Shown: positions 43,060-53,131 of the stretch, one piece after another | Layout of the letters: each line of letters begins with the position of its first letter | How positions within the stretch are numbered: the first letter of the stretch is position 1 | Source: Aedoeadaptatus urinae | GTDB lineage: Bacteria; Bacillota; Clostridia; Tissierellales; Peptoniphilaceae | NCBI RefSeq assembly: GCF_900155585.1 | Contig: NZ_LT707418.1 | Span: 62,001-126,000, forward strand | DNA length: 64,000 nt | Direction of reading: 5' to 3' | The notes under the pieces: model-generated | What the model saw: only the letters and a program-made list of their open reading frames with translations | Database searches by the model: none | What the model was told of the DNA's origin: nothing | Program-made: the position numbers and the translations under genes

Positions 43060-44783
43060 TGAAGTATTGGTCCGTAAAAAATGAACAAGCAAAAGAAGCC
43101 GTCGACTTTCGCGCCATGGGCCTACAGGAGTGGGAATATCGCGTCTTAGTCAATCGCGGCGTGGATACGAAGGAAAAGATTCAAAGCTTCCTTCATCCCT
43201 CCATGGAACATTTGCCTTCCGCCATTACCATGAAGGATATGGTGAAGGCGGGGAATCTGGTTCAAAACGTCAAGGGGAAAATTCGCATTATCGGCGATTA
43301 CGATTGCGACGGCGTCATGAGTACGACTATTCTCATGAAGGGCCTTCAGGGTCTCGGCTTCGACGTGGATTATCGCCTGCCCCATCGCAGGGAAGACGGC
43401 TACGGCATGCAGCCGTTCATGGCTGAAGAAGCAGAGCATGACGGCGTGGAGATGATCATCACCTGTGACAACGGCATCGCGCAATTCGATGCCATCGAGC
43501 GAGCGAAGGAATTGGGTCTGAAGCTGATCGTCATCGATCACCACCAAGTCGTGCGCCGAGAAGGGGAGGAAGTGCTTCCGAAAGCCGATGCCATCATTAA
43601 TCCTCATCAATCGGCCTGTCATTATCCCTTTAAAGGCTTATGCGGTGGCGCTCTGGCCTTTTATTTTGTAAACTATCTATATACCATCTCGGGACAAAAG
43701 GAAGCCTTGGACGAAGACCTGGTCGGCTTTGCCGCCTTGGCCACCGTTTGCGACGTGATGGAGCTCATCGGCGAAAATCGGGACTTGGTCACCTGCGGCC
43801 TCGCACAGCTGAACCGCACGCAAAACATTGGCTTTAATGCCCTAAGAGAGGCGGCGAAGATCAAAGGGGACATCGGCGCTTACCATTTAGGCTTTATTTT
43901 AGGACCGACGATCAATGCGGCGGGCCGACTGGATACGGCAACCGATGCCGTGGAACTGTTTTTAACCGACGACCCGTCCTTTGCCGAAAAGACCGCCAAA
44001 TACTTGCGTGAATTAAATCAAAAGCGCCAGGCCCTGACCACGGAAGGGCTTATGCGTTTAGAAAAGCAGCTGGCCAATCCCAAGGAAAAGGTGCAGCCGA
44101 TTTATATTTTAAAAGACGAAACCATCGACGAAAGCATTGCCGGCATTATTGCCGGGCGCATTAAGGGCAAGTATTCCAGGCCCTGTATCGTTCTGACGTC
44201 CGGAAAAGACGGGCTCAAGGGCTCCGGCAGAAGCATCGAAGCCTACAATATGGTGGAGAAAATTCGCGAGAGCGAAAAATATCTGACCTCTTTCGGTGGC
44301 CACGCCATTGCATGCGGATTGAGTTTGCGGAAAGACCATTACATCGCCTTTAAACTGGATGCCATCGAAAAAAGCGATTTGGATCCCAGGGATTTAGTCC
44401 CTCGGGTGCGCCTCGACGCCATTATGCCTCCCGACAAGGTGAGCCTTGAGACGGTGGAGCGGCTGGATCGTCTGAAGCCCTTTGGAAACGGAAATCCGAA
44501 GCCGCTTTTCGGCGCCACAGGCGTTTATGTTTCGCAGTACCGAATTTTCGGTAAGAATAGAAATGTTATTAAGCTCGAGCTTTTTTATAAAAATGCTTGC
44601 TACGACGGCGTCATGTTTATGGACGCGGAGGATTTTATGGCCTTTGCCAATCAGGCCAAGGCACCGGACGGAAGCCTCTGTGTGGACATGGCTTACATTC
44701 CGACCATCGACACCTTTAATAACAGGAACGCATTGCAATTTCAAATAGAAGATTTGAGACGATCTAAAATGGTGATGACATGA
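43056..44783 (+). CDS. recJ: Single-stranded-DNA exonuclease RecJ
   Basis: 575 residues. DHH motifs: IIGDYDCDGVMST (Cys replaces the common Ala in DYDADG, metal ligands kept), TCDNGIAQFDAI, IVIDHHQV with DHH, and a DHHA1 region with GSGRSIEAYNMVE and GGHAIACGLSL. An OB fold follows (GNGNPKPLFGATGVY). It degrades single-stranded DNA 5' to 3' in recombination and repair. It is sandwiched between the SCIFF maturase and rel, with overlaps at both ends. Confidence 0.95.
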   Translation: MMKYWSVKNEQAKEAVDFRAMGLQEWEYRVLVNRGVDTKEKIQSFLHPSMEHLPSAITMKDMVKAGNLVQNVKGKIRIIGDYDCDGVMSTTILMKGLQGLGFDVDYRLPHRREDGYGMQPFMAEEAEHDGVEMIITCDNGIAQFDAIERAKELGLKLIVIDHHQVVRREGEEVLPKADAIINPHQSACHYPFKGLCGGALAFYFVNYLYTISGQKEALDEDLVGFAALATVCDVMELIGENRDLVTCGLAQLNRTQNIGFNALREAAKIKGDIGAYHLGFILGPTINAAGRLDTATDAVELFLTDDPSFAEKTAKYLRELNQKRQALTTEGLMRLEKQLANPKEKVQPIYILKDETIDESIAGIIAGRIKGKYSRPCIVLTSGKDGLKGSGRSIEAYNMVEKIRESEKYLTSFGGHAIACGLSLRKDHYIAFKLDAIEKSDLDPRDLVPRVRLDAIMPPDKVSLETVERLDRLKPFGNGNPKPLFGATGVYVSQYRIFGKNRNVIKLELFYKNACYDGVMFMDAEDFMAFANQAKAPDGSLCVDMAYIPTIDTFNNRNALQFQIEDLRRSKMVMT

Positions 44784-46939
44784 TTGAACAATTGATTGAA
44801 AAGATTTTGTCTTACAACCCGGAGGGGGATGTAGATAAAGTTCGCGAGGCTTACCTCTTTGCCGAAGCGCATCATAAAGGCCAAAAGCGCAATTCCGGGG
44901 AGGACTATATCGTTCACCCTTATCATGTTGCGCTTATTTTGGCGGAAATGAATATGGATATAACCACCATTATCGCCGGTCTGTTGCACGACACCATTGA
45001 AGATACTGACGTCACCTACGAGGATGTGAAGGAGCATTTCGGCGAAGACGTCGCCGTAGTGGTCGAGGGCGTGACGAAATTAAAAATGCTCTCGTACCAA
45101 ACCAAGCAGGAAAAGCAGGCGGAAAATATTCGAAAGATGGTTCTCGCCATGGCGAAGGACATCCGCGTGGTCATCGTCAAATTTGCCGACCGCCTACACA
45201 ATATGCGCACCCTGGAATATATGACGCCGGAAAAGAAACACGACAAGGCACTGGAGACCATCGAGATCTATGCGCCCCTTGCCGACCGCTTGGGCATGAG
45301 CCGGGTGAAAAGCGAGCTGGAGGATTTGTCTCTACGCTATTTGGATCCGGAAAATTATTATAATTTAGTGGATATGATCAATCGCCGACGCAGCGAGAGG
45401 GAACAGCTTATCCAATCGTTAATCGACGACATTTCCAAGCAATTGAAGCGCATGGGCATCGCCGCCGATATAAACGGTCGCCCGAAAAATTTCTACAGCA
45501 TCTACAAGAAGATGATGAAAAAAGGCAAGACCTTTGAAGAAATCTACGACTTACAGGCCATCCGCATTCTCGTCGACGACGTGAAGGATTGCTACGGGGC
45601 ACTGGGTGTGGTACACACCATGTATAAGCCTATTCCCGGTCGGTTTAAGGATTACATCTCCATGCCGAAGCCAAACAAGTATCAATCCCTGCACACGACC
45701 GTTATCGACGACAACGGCGAGACCTTTGAGGTTCAAATTCGCACCTGGGAAATGCACAAGACGGCGGAATACGGGATTGCCGCCCACTGGAAATACAAAG
45801 AAGGTGCGAGGAAATCCACCACCTTTGACGAAAACCTGACCTGGCTCAGACAGCTCTTGGAATGGCAAAAGGATTTGAAGGATCCCAACGAGTTTATGGA
45901 AACCTTGAAGGTGGACTTTTTTGCCGACGAGGTCTTCGTCTTTACGCCTAATGGCGACGTCATTAATCTGCCCGACAATTCCACGCCCATCGACTTCGCC
46001 TATCGGGTGCACACGGCTGTAGGAAATACCTGTGTCGGCGCGAAGATCAACGGTCGCATCGTTTCTCTGAGCCACAAGCTGAAAAACGGTGAAATCGTCG
46101 AGGTCATTACCAATAAAAATTCCGAGCCGTCCCTGGACTGGCTGTCCATCGTCGCCAGCCCCCAAGCCCGAACGAAAATCAGGCAATATTTTAAAGTTAA
46201 GGATCGGGACAAAAACATCGAAAAGGGCCGGACCATGATCGAGCAAGAGGCGAAGCGCCTCGGCTATAAACCTGCCGACTTCGTTCGCGACGATTGGATG
46301 GAAGAGGTACGGCAGCGTCTCAAATACGGCAATTTAGACGACCTCTATTCCCAAATTGGCTACGGCAGCACGAGCGTTCGCCAGGTAACGGCGAAGCTGG
46401 AAGAGTATGCCAAGGAAGAAAAGCGCAAGACCATGGCAGAAACGATGTCCGTCGACGACATCGCCCTGCAAGAAGATAAGAGCGACCATCGCAATACGGG
46501 AGGCATTGTCGTCAAAGGCATCGACAATGTGAAGGTCCGCATCGCCAGATGCTGTACGCCGGTGCCCGGCGATGAAATCGTCGGCTTTATTACCATGGGT
46601 CGGGGGATCAGTATTCATCGCTCCGATTGCATCAATCTGAAGAATAATCTGAACGAGGATCGACTGATTCCCGTGCGTTGGGAAATCGACGAAAAAGAGA
46701 CCTACAGTGCCGAAATCGAAATTCGCGCTGCCGGAAAAAACAATGTGTTGGCGGATATTGCCAATCGGATCCACGATTCCCGATTGGATATTCAAAATCT
46801 GTCTGCGCGAGAGGACAAGGATCACAATATGATCGTACGCACGGTGGTGCGCATCCATCATATCGACGAATTGTCCCGCCTGTTGAAGAAGCTGGAAAAA
46901 ATCGAACATGTTTATGAAGTATATCGAGTGAGCGGTTAA
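44780..46939 (+). CDS. relA: Bifunctional (p)ppGpp synthetase/hydrolase RelA/SpoT (Rel)
   Basis: 719 residues. HD hydrolase: HPYHVALILAEMN, GLLHDTIEDTDV with HD at about residue 75-80. Synthetase: DLQAIRILVDDVKDCYGALG, GRFKDYISMPKPNKYQSLHT and VEVQIRT-like FEVQIRTWEMHKTAEYG. TGS: VFVFTPNGDVINLP and TPIDFAYRVHTAVG. C-terminal CCTPVPGDEIVGFIT plus ACT. All catalytic parts appear intact, so both synthesis and hydrolysis of ppGpp are expected. Start overlaps recJ by 4 bases. Confidence 0.95.
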   Translation: MIEQLIEKILSYNPEGDVDKVREAYLFAEAHHKGQKRNSGEDYIVHPYHVALILAEMNMDITTIIAGLLHDTIEDTDVTYEDVKEHFGEDVAVVVEGVTKLKMLSYQTKQEKQAENIRKMVLAMAKDIRVVIVKFADRLHNMRTLEYMTPEKKHDKALETIEIYAPLADRLGMSRVKSELEDLSLRYLDPENYYNLVDMINRRRSEREQLIQSLIDDISKQLKRMGIAADINGRPKNFYSIYKKMMKKGKTFEEIYDLQAIRILVDDVKDCYGALGVVHTMYKPIPGRFKDYISMPKPNKYQSLHTTVIDDNGETFEVQIRTWEMHKTAEYGIAAHWKYKEGARKSTTFDENLTWLRQLLEWQKDLKDPNEFMETLKVDFFADEVFVFTPNGDVINLPDNSTPIDFAYRVHTAVGNTCVGAKINGRIVSLSHKLKNGEIVEVITNKNSEPSLDWLSIVASPQARTKIRQYFKVKDRDKNIEKGRTMIEQEAKRLGYKPADFVRDDWMEEVRQRLKYGNLDDLYSQIGYGSTSVRQVTAKLEEYAKEEKRKTMAETMSVDDIALQEDKSDHRNTGGIVVKGIDNVKVRIARCCTPVPGDEIVGFITMGRGISIHRSDCINLKNNLNEDRLIPVRWEIDEKETYSAEIEIRAAGKNNVLADIANRIHDSRLDIQNLSAREDKDHNMIVRTVVRIHHIDELSRLLKKLEKIEHVYEVYRVSG

Positions 46940-46948
46940 GGAGAGTCT

Positions 46949-47398
46949 ATGCGAGCAGTAGTCCAACGTGTGAAAAAAGCAAAAGTTTCCGTCGAAGGAG
47001 AAGAGGTTTCTTCCATCGGGTCGGGACTTATGGTTCTCGTCGGCGTTACCGACGAGGATACGAAGAAGGATATGGAATACATCGGCAATAAAATCATGGG
47101 GCTTCGCGTTTTCGACGACGAAAACGGCGTCATGAACGTCAATGTTGCCGACAGCGAAAAAGAAATCATGGTGGTTAGTCAATTTACCCTCTACGGCGAT
47201 GCCAGAAAGGGCATGCGTCCCAGCTATATTCGCGCAGCAAAAGGCGATGTTTCGGAGCCTATGTATGAGGAGCTTATAGCTTACATCGAATCGAAGGGCC
47301 ACAAGGTCGCTCGCGGACGCTTTGGCGCGGACATGGCCATCGACATGGTCGGCGACGGCCCGGTGACGATTCTACTCGACAGCGAAAGGAGCTTTTGA
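46949..47398 (+). CDS. dtd: D-aminoacyl-tRNA deacylase DTD
   Basis: 149 residues. MRAVVQRVKKAKVSVEGE opens the chain; SQFTLYGDARKGMRPSY holds the SQFTLY active-site motif, and MVGDGPVTILLDS the Gly-Pro motif (GP). It removes D-amino acids from mischarged tRNAs. It lies between rel and the metallo-beta-lactamase gene, the same neighbourhood as in B. subtilis. AAGGAGAG precedes the ATG. Confidence 0.95.
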   Translation: MRAVVQRVKKAKVSVEGEEVSSIGSGLMVLVGVTDEDTKKDMEYIGNKIMGLRVFDDENGVMNVNVADSEKEIMVVSQFTLYGDARKGMRPSYIRAAKGDVSEPMYEELIAYIESKGHKVARGRFGADMAIDMVGDGPVTILLDSERSF

Positions 47399-48018
47399 TG
47401 GCCATCGATACTCTATTAGTGGGCGGAACCACCAATTGCTACCTGGTCTATGACGAGGCCAAAAACGGCTTTATCATCGATCCCGGTGCGGAACCGGAAA
47501 AGATTCTGAGCTGCGTGAAGCGCCTGGGACTATCCATCGAAGGCATCTTGCTCACTCACGGCCATGCCGATCACATTTCCGCCTTAAACAAGGTGCGCGA
47601 CGGCCTGGGCGTTAAGGTCTATATGCACAAAGATGAGCTGGAGAATTTCCTCAGTCAATCGCCGCAATTCATCGCCATGCTGGGAGGGGAGCTACCCGAT
47701 AAAAATCCCGACGTTCTGCTGAAAGACGGCGATGTGATTCCTTTTAAAGCGGGGGATGTAAAAGTCATCTTCACCCCGGGTCACACCCCGGGCGGCGTAT
47801 GCTATCTTTACGGCGACACATTGTTCAGCGGCGATACTTTATTCCAAGGCTCCATCGGTCGCACGGATTTTCCCGGCGGCGACGTGTCTGCCATTATGGA
47901 ATCCTTAGTTAAGCTTACTAAACTAAACGAAGACTTAAAGGTTCTTCCCGGCCACGGCTTTCCTACCACCATCGGTAACGAAAAGCGTATGAATCCATTT
48001 ATGCGGCAGGTTTTATGA
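47398..48018 (+). CDS. MBL-fold metallo-hydrolase (YqgX/GloB-like)
   Basis: 206 residues from ATG 47398, which overlaps the dtd stop as TGATG; a TTG at 47395 is an alternative. The metal centre is THGHADHISAL, TPGHTPGGVCYL, FSGDTLFQGSIGRTD and LPGHGFPT. The C-terminus ends NPFMRQVL, so it is shorter than classical glyoxalase II and like the YcbL/YqgX group. Hydrolysis of a thioester such as S-lactoylglutathione analogue is possible. Substrate unproven. Confidence 0.9.
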   Translation: MAIDTLLVGGTTNCYLVYDEAKNGFIIDPGAEPEKILSCVKRLGLSIEGILLTHGHADHISALNKVRDGLGVKVYMHKDELENFLSQSPQFIAMLGGELPDKNPDVLLKDGDVIPFKAGDVKVIFTPGHTPGGVCYLYGDTLFSGDTLFQGSIGRTDFPGGDVSAIMESLVKLTKLNEDLKVLPGHGFPTTIGNEKRMNPFMRQVL

Positions 48019-49394
48019 TACGAGTAGTTAACGGCACAGATTCGGAGTTGCACACCTTTTATGAGCTGCTTCGGATCTATTTTCCTGCATACGAGATTTC
48101 CGGCGAGTTGTTTTTAATCATCGACACACTGGCAGAGGGAAAGCGCGTGACTTTAATCATCGGAGACGATCGCTACGAAAACACGTTTCCCGGAGCGGAC
48201 GAATTTGAACTCAAGCGAAAAATCAGCGCGTGGATAGCAAGGGAAGTGAACCATCCGGACAAGGAGCCTTCCTCATGGGGAAGCTTGACGGGGACACGGC
48301 CCATTAAATTTTTACAAAAACATCGTAGACGCTTAGGCGACGACGGGGCATTAAAACTCTTAACGGACGACTACTTGGTCGATCCGAAGGTGGCCTCTCT
48401 CTTAATGGAAATTGCCTGTAAAGAATCCCGGCTGACGAAGGATTATTTGGGACGAGGCTATTCCCTGTACATTCACATCCCCTTTTGTCCCTCGCGCTGT
48501 GAATATTGCAGCTATCCCACCATCGGAAGCGCCAATAAAGAAGCGGTCAAAGTATACATGGATTTTCTTCTGAGGGAGCTTCATTTTGTTCTGGAACAAA
48601 CCGGTCGTGCGCCGGAGACGATTTATATCGGAGGCGGAACGCCTACATCAATTCCTGTGAAGGAGCTGGAGCGGATTCTAAATTATCTCGACGATTTTAA
48701 GCCGCGGGAATTTACTCTGGAAGCCGGGAGACCGAAGACCATTACAGAGGAGCTGCTGCAAAGCTTACGTAGCTATTCCATTACGAGGATCAGTATTAAC
48801 CCGCAAACCATGGTAGAGCGAACGCTTCAGGCGGTCAAGCGGCCCCATAGCCCGGAAGATATTTTAAAGGCCTATGCCCTCGTCAGGGAGCAAACCGATT
48901 TTCAAGTCAACATGGATATGATCCTGGGACTGGGGGATGAGGAGGTCGAGGAAGTGGCCTATACATTGGACCGCCTCACTGCATTGGAGCCGGAGAATAT
49001 TACGGTTCACATGCTGTCTTTAAAAAACGGTTCGAAGATTTTTGAAAATAACAGCGTGTACGTCAAACAAACGGGAGCCATGCAGGACTACGCCATGAGC
49101 TACCTGACGGACAAGGGCTATCTGCCCTATTACCTCTACCGTCAAAAGCGAATTTTAGGCAACGGGTCCAATGTCGGTTATGCGAAGGAAGGGACAGAGT
49201 CCCTGTATAATATGATTATGATGGAGGAGATCCATTCCGTTATCGGCGTCGGCATGTCGGCCACGACTAAGCTCGTCGACAGGAACGGCAAAACAATTCG
49301 TAAGTTTTCGAATTTCAGAAATATGCGCGACTACACCGATCGTTTCGGCGAAGTCTTGCGAAAAAAGGCCTTGTATTTGGGAGAAGGAATATGA
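48015..49394 (+). CDS. hemZ: Coproporphyrinogen dehydrogenase HemZ (radical SAM)
   Basis: 459 residues. An N-terminal domain of about 150 residues with WGSLTGTRPIKFLQK precedes the radical SAM core: IPFCPSRCEYCSY, YIGGGTPTSIP, FTLEAGRPKTIT, RISINPQTM and DMILGLGDE. The HemZ family is distinct from HemN; no other haem gene is nearby, so its exact role in an anaerobe, perhaps on another substrate, is open. Overlaps upstream gene by 4 bases and the following Mur ligase by 4 bases. Confidence 0.9.
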   Translation: MIRVVNGTDSELHTFYELLRIYFPAYEISGELFLIIDTLAEGKRVTLIIGDDRYENTFPGADEFELKRKISAWIAREVNHPDKEPSSWGSLTGTRPIKFLQKHRRRLGDDGALKLLTDDYLVDPKVASLLMEIACKESRLTKDYLGRGYSLYIHIPFCPSRCEYCSYPTIGSANKEAVKVYMDFLLRELHFVLEQTGRAPETIYIGGGTPTSIPVKELERILNYLDDFKPREFTLEAGRPKTITEELLQSLRSYSITRISINPQTMVERTLQAVKRPHSPEDILKAYALVREQTDFQVNMDMILGLGDEEVEEVAYTLDRLTALEPENITVHMLSLKNGSKIFENNSVYVKQTGAMQDYAMSYLTDKGYLPYYLYRQKRILGNGSNVGYAKEGTESLYNMIMMEEIHSVIGVGMSATTKLVDRNGKTIRKFSNFRNMRDYTDRFGEVLRKKALYLGEGI

Positions 49395-50923
49395 TTTTAA
49401 AAAAACTTTTAGACGGGATTGAAATTTTAGATCGAAAAGGCGACATCGACGTAAATCTCGACATACCCCACATCGCCAATGACTCCAGAGAGATCGGCGA
49501 AGGAGATATTTTTGTCGCCATGAAAGGCGTCTTAGTCGACGGCCACGACTACATTAAAAAAGCCAAGGACAATGGCGCCGTATTGGCCGTAGTCGATCAC
49601 CTCACCGAAGACGACATTCCGCAAATCGTCGTCGAAAACCCGCGGATGGCCCTTGCGGATTTGGCATGCACCTTTTACAATCACCCGTCGAAGGAATTAA
49701 AGGTCTTCGGCGTGACGGCCACCAACGGAAAGACCTCTACCGCTTATATGATTCGGGACATATTTAAAGAAGCGGGCTATGAAGTGGGCGTCGTCGGCAC
49801 GGTGGAGGTGCAGTACAAGGACGTATCCATTCCGTCGATTTTAACCACACCCGAAAGCATTCACCTGCAAAAGCATTTGAGGGATATGGTGGATGCCGGC
49901 ATCGAGGTCGTGGTCATGGAAGTGTCCTCCTCCGCCCAAGAGCTCTACAGAAGCAGAGGCATCGACTACGACATCGTCAGCTTCAACAATATTTCCGAAG
50001 AGCACTTGGAACAACACGGCACCTTTGAAAATTACTTCCACTTCAAAAGTCGCCTTATTCGCCACGCCGACGAAAAAACCGCAGTGATTTTAAACATCGA
50101 CGCTCCCCTTATTGAAGGGCTCATCGAAAAGACGAAGGGCGACGTGTTGACGGCGGGCATCGAAAAAGAGGCCTCCATCGGCATCGAAGACATCGATCTG
50201 TCTACGGGCTTTGCAAAATTTAATTACGTGGTAAAACAGGCTCATCACAGCTCGCGGTGGAACCTGGATCCCGTGGTGCTTCCCATTGAGCTGGAGGTGG
50301 CGGGCTACCACTCCGTGCTCAACGCCATGATCGCCATTACTTACGGTTTATTGGAAGGCGTCGACGGGGCGACGATTCAAAAGGCCCTTCGCAATTTTTC
50401 AGGGGTCGAAAGACGCTTCGAATTGATTTATAATAAGGACTATATGATCCTTGACGATCACTTTGCCAACGAAAAAAACATCGCCGTGACCTTGGAGACC
50501 CTGTGCCAAATGGATTATAAGAATCTCCACGTCCTTTACGCCGTACGTGGCGGAAGGGGAGCGGCGCTTAATCGCGACAACGCCCTGGAAATGGTAAAGT
50601 GGATGGACAAATTGCCGCTAAAGACTTTTTACGCCACCCGAAGCGAAGAAGTGGTCTCGTCGAAAGACGTGGTCACTGATTCCGAGCTGGCCGCCTTCTC
50701 CGAGGTCATGAAAGAGGCCGGATACGACGTCCCCGTCGTCGACGATTTAAAAAGCGCCATCGCCAAGGTATGGGATCAAGTTGGCGAGCACGACGTCTTT
50801 TTGTTGGCCGGTTGCCAGGGCATGGACCACGGCGCCAAGTACGTGTGGGAAACTTTAGCCGAACAATCCGAAGGCGAAGATAAAACCTATTGGTTGAACA
50901 AAATAGAAAACAGAATTTGTTAG
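49391..50923 (+). CDS. MurE-related Mur ligase of atypical type
   Basis: 510 residues in three Mur ligase domains. N-terminal: PHIANDSREIGEGDIFVAMKG. Central: ATPase with VTATNGKTSTAYMI, TTPESIHLQK and VVVMEVSSSAQELYRSRG, then SFNNISEEHLEQHG. C-terminal: FSGVERRFELIYNKDYMILDDHFANEKN. Canonical MurE ends with a DNPR (meso-Dap) or DNPA/DDPN-like (lysine) signature and a YAHTP segment. Neither is present: the region reads FYATRSEEVVSSKDVV. It is therefore an UDP-MurNAc-peptide-like or cyanophycin-like amide ligase with unknown acceptor. Sits between hemZ and aspS. Confidence 0.8.
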   Translation: MILKKLLDGIEILDRKGDIDVNLDIPHIANDSREIGEGDIFVAMKGVLVDGHDYIKKAKDNGAVLAVVDHLTEDDIPQIVVENPRMALADLACTFYNHPSKELKVFGVTATNGKTSTAYMIRDIFKEAGYEVGVVGTVEVQYKDVSIPSILTTPESIHLQKHLRDMVDAGIEVVVMEVSSSAQELYRSRGIDYDIVSFNNISEEHLEQHGTFENYFHFKSRLIRHADEKTAVILNIDAPLIEGLIEKTKGDVLTAGIEKEASIGIEDIDLSTGFAKFNYVVKQAHHSSRWNLDPVVLPIELEVAGYHSVLNAMIAITYGLLEGVDGATIQKALRNFSGVERRFELIYNKDYMILDDHFANEKNIAVTLETLCQMDYKNLHVLYAVRGGRGAALNRDNALEMVKWMDKLPLKTFYATRSEEVVSSKDVVTDSELAAFSEVMKEAGYDVPVVDDLKSAIAKVWDQVGEHDVFLLAGCQGMDHGAKYVWETLAEQSEGEDKTYWLNKIENRIC

Positions 50924-50931
50924 GAGGCATC

Positions 50932-52710
50932 ATGGGAGAAGCATTGGGTTCATTAAAGCGCAGCCATTTCTGCGGAACATTACGAGAAGAACATATCGGT
51001 GAAAGCGTCACGGTGATGGGATGGGTGCAAAAAGCCAGAAATCTCGGCGCCATTGTCTTTGCCGATCTTCGCGATTACACGGGAATCGTGCAGGTGGTCT
51101 TTGACGGCGATACGGACGAGGTTATTTTCGAGAAGGCGACGAAGCTGCGCTCGGAATTTTGCGTCGCCGTCGTCGGCAAGGTTCGCATGAGAAGCTCTGT
51201 GAACGAGCAAATCCCCACGGGCAAGATCGAAATTTTGGCGACTGAGCTGAAGATTTTATCCGAATCCGACGTTCCTCCCATTTATGTAAAGGACGACGAT
51301 GACGTTTCCGACGACTTGCGCCTAAAATACCGTACCCTGGACTTGAGAAAACCCCGCAGTCAGTCGATTTTACGCACCCGTTCTCGGGTATATAAATTAA
51401 CGCGGGACTTCTTCGACAGCGAAGGCTTTGTGGAAGTGGAAACGCCGATGCTGAACAAGCCCACGCCTGAAGGGGCACGGGACTATTTGGTTCCCAGCCG
51501 TATTCACGAGGGCGAGTTCTATGCTCTGCCACAATCGCCTCAGCTCATGAAGCAAATGCTCATGGTGGCGGGATTCGATCGCTACATTCAAATCGCCCGC
51601 TGCTTCAGAGACGAAGACTTGCGCTTTAACCGTCAACCGGAATTTACGCAAATCGATATGGAACTGAGCTTCGTCGAAATAGAAGACATTATCGACGTCA
51701 ACGAGCGCTATTTAAAAATGCTCTTTAAGGAAGTTTTGAACAAGGATTTATCCATTCCCTTTAATCGCATGACCTATCAAGAGGCCATGGATCGCTACGG
51801 CGTGGACAAGCCCGACGTACGCTTCGGCATGGAGCTGAAGGATATTTCCGAGCTGGTAAAAGACTGCGGCTTTAAGGTATTTACCTCCGCCGTGGAAAGC
51901 GGCGGCAGCGTCCGCACCATCGTCGTCGAAGGCGGGGCGGAAGCCTACACGCGGAAGAAAATCGACAAGCTGGAAGCCTTCGTTAAGGATTTTAAGGCGA
52001 AGGGACTGGCCTGGGCCAAGGTGAAGGAAAACGAAATCCAATCGCCTATTTTGAAATTTATCGGCGACGACACCATGGGCGCGATTCTCAAAAAGCTTGA
52101 AGCGAAAACCGGCGACTTAGTCCTCTTTGTTGCGGATAAAAACGACACGGTCTATGCGGCTCTTGGCAATTTAAGAAATCACATCGCCGATGAGATGGGT
52201 CTCATTCCCGAAGATGTGATCGCACCGCTTTGGATCGTCGAATTCCCCTTATTTGAATACGACGAAGAAGAGGGGCGTTATGTGGCCAAGCACCACCCCT
52301 TTACATCGCCTATGGACGAAGACCTGGATAAGCTGGAATCCGATCCGGGCGCTTGCCGCGCGAAAGCATACGACATCGTCATTAACGGCGATGAAATGGG
52401 CGGCGGCTCCATTCGTATTCACGACAGCGACGTGCAATCCCGTATGTTTAAAGCCCTCGGATTCACCAAGGAAGAAACGGAAGAGAAGTTCGGCTTCCTT
52501 ATCGAAGCCTTCCGCTACGGCGCACCGCCGCACGGCGGCCTGGCCTACGGCCTCGACCGCTTAATCATGCTTTTAACCGGCGAAAAAAATATGCGCCACG
52601 TCATCGCCTTCCCGAAAACCCAATCGGCCAGCGACTTACTCACCGGCGCGCCCGTATCTTTACCTGAGAAGCAATTAGAGGAAGTTCACATTCACGTTAT
52701 AGAGGAGTGA
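50932..52710 (+). CDS. aspS: Aspartyl-tRNA synthetase
   Basis: 592 residues from ATG 50932, preceded by TTAGGAGGCATC; an ATG at 50890 overlaps the ligase and lacks a ribosome-binding site. OB-fold anticodon-binding domain (1-105, VMGWVQKARNLGAIVFADLRD), class II core with motif 2 ARCFRDEDLRFNRQPEFTQ, the bacterial GAD insertion (about 290-420) and motif 3 GLAYGLDRLIMLLTG. It charges tRNA-Asp. Whether it is discriminating cannot be told by eye. Confidence 0.96.
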   Translation: MGEALGSLKRSHFCGTLREEHIGESVTVMGWVQKARNLGAIVFADLRDYTGIVQVVFDGDTDEVIFEKATKLRSEFCVAVVGKVRMRSSVNEQIPTGKIEILATELKILSESDVPPIYVKDDDDVSDDLRLKYRTLDLRKPRSQSILRTRSRVYKLTRDFFDSEGFVEVETPMLNKPTPEGARDYLVPSRIHEGEFYALPQSPQLMKQMLMVAGFDRYIQIARCFRDEDLRFNRQPEFTQIDMELSFVEIEDIIDVNERYLKMLFKEVLNKDLSIPFNRMTYQEAMDRYGVDKPDVRFGMELKDISELVKDCGFKVFTSAVESGGSVRTIVVEGGAEAYTRKKIDKLEAFVKDFKAKGLAWAKVKENEIQSPILKFIGDDTMGAILKKLEAKTGDLVLFVADKNDTVYAALGNLRNHIADEMGLIPEDVIAPLWIVEFPLFEYDEEEGRYVAKHHPFTSPMDEDLDKLESDPGACRAKAYDIVINGDEMGGGSIRIHDSDVQSRMFKALGFTKEETEEKFGFLIEAFRYGAPPHGGLAYGLDRLIMLLTGEKNMRHVIAFPKTQSASDLLTGAPVSLPEKQLEEVHIHVIEE

Positions 52711-52714
52711 TCTT

Positions 52715-53131
52715 ATGATCCAAATTGGACGTATCTTATCTGTTAAAAACGGACTGGCTTACATGGAAGTAAGCAGAAAAGGCGCATGCGGTTCTGCCTG
52801 CGCGACCTGCTCAAGTTCGGCCTGCGAATCGAAGTCGGAGTTTATCTCCGTACCCAATGATTTAAACGCCAAAGAAGGAGACAGTGTGGAGTTGTTCGTC
52901 AATGACCATTTCGTCCTTCATTCGATTTATAAGGTCTACGGAATTCCACTGGTTTTCTTTTTACTTGCCATCGGCTTGGGGCAACTTCTTTTACCCGATG
53001 CTCTGCCGAAGCGCGATTTGTATGTTTTTATTCTAGGCGCTTCATCATTGGTGATCAGCTACTTTATTTTAAAGTCTGTCGATAAAAAACAAGGCAATGG
53101 GGCCCATCCGAAAATGGTTCGAATATTATAA
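52715..53131 (+). CDS. SoxR-reducing/RseC-MucC family membrane protein
   Basis: 138 residues. An N-terminal cytoplasmic domain with a Cys cluster (CGSACATCSSSAC, five cysteines near residues 24-36) precedes two TM helices (about 75-95 and 105-125). The arrangement fits RseC/MucC, often linked to Rnf-type electron transport. It starts 4 bases after aspS, which is an unusual partner. Convergent minus-strand genes begin after a bidirectional terminator. Confidence 0.85.
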   Translation: MIQIGRILSVKNGLAYMEVSRKGACGSACATCSSSACESKSEFISVPNDLNAKEGDSVELFVNDHFVLHSIYKVYGIPLVFFLLAIGLGQLLLPDALPKRDLYVFILGASSLVISYFILKSVDKKQGNGAHPKMVRIL

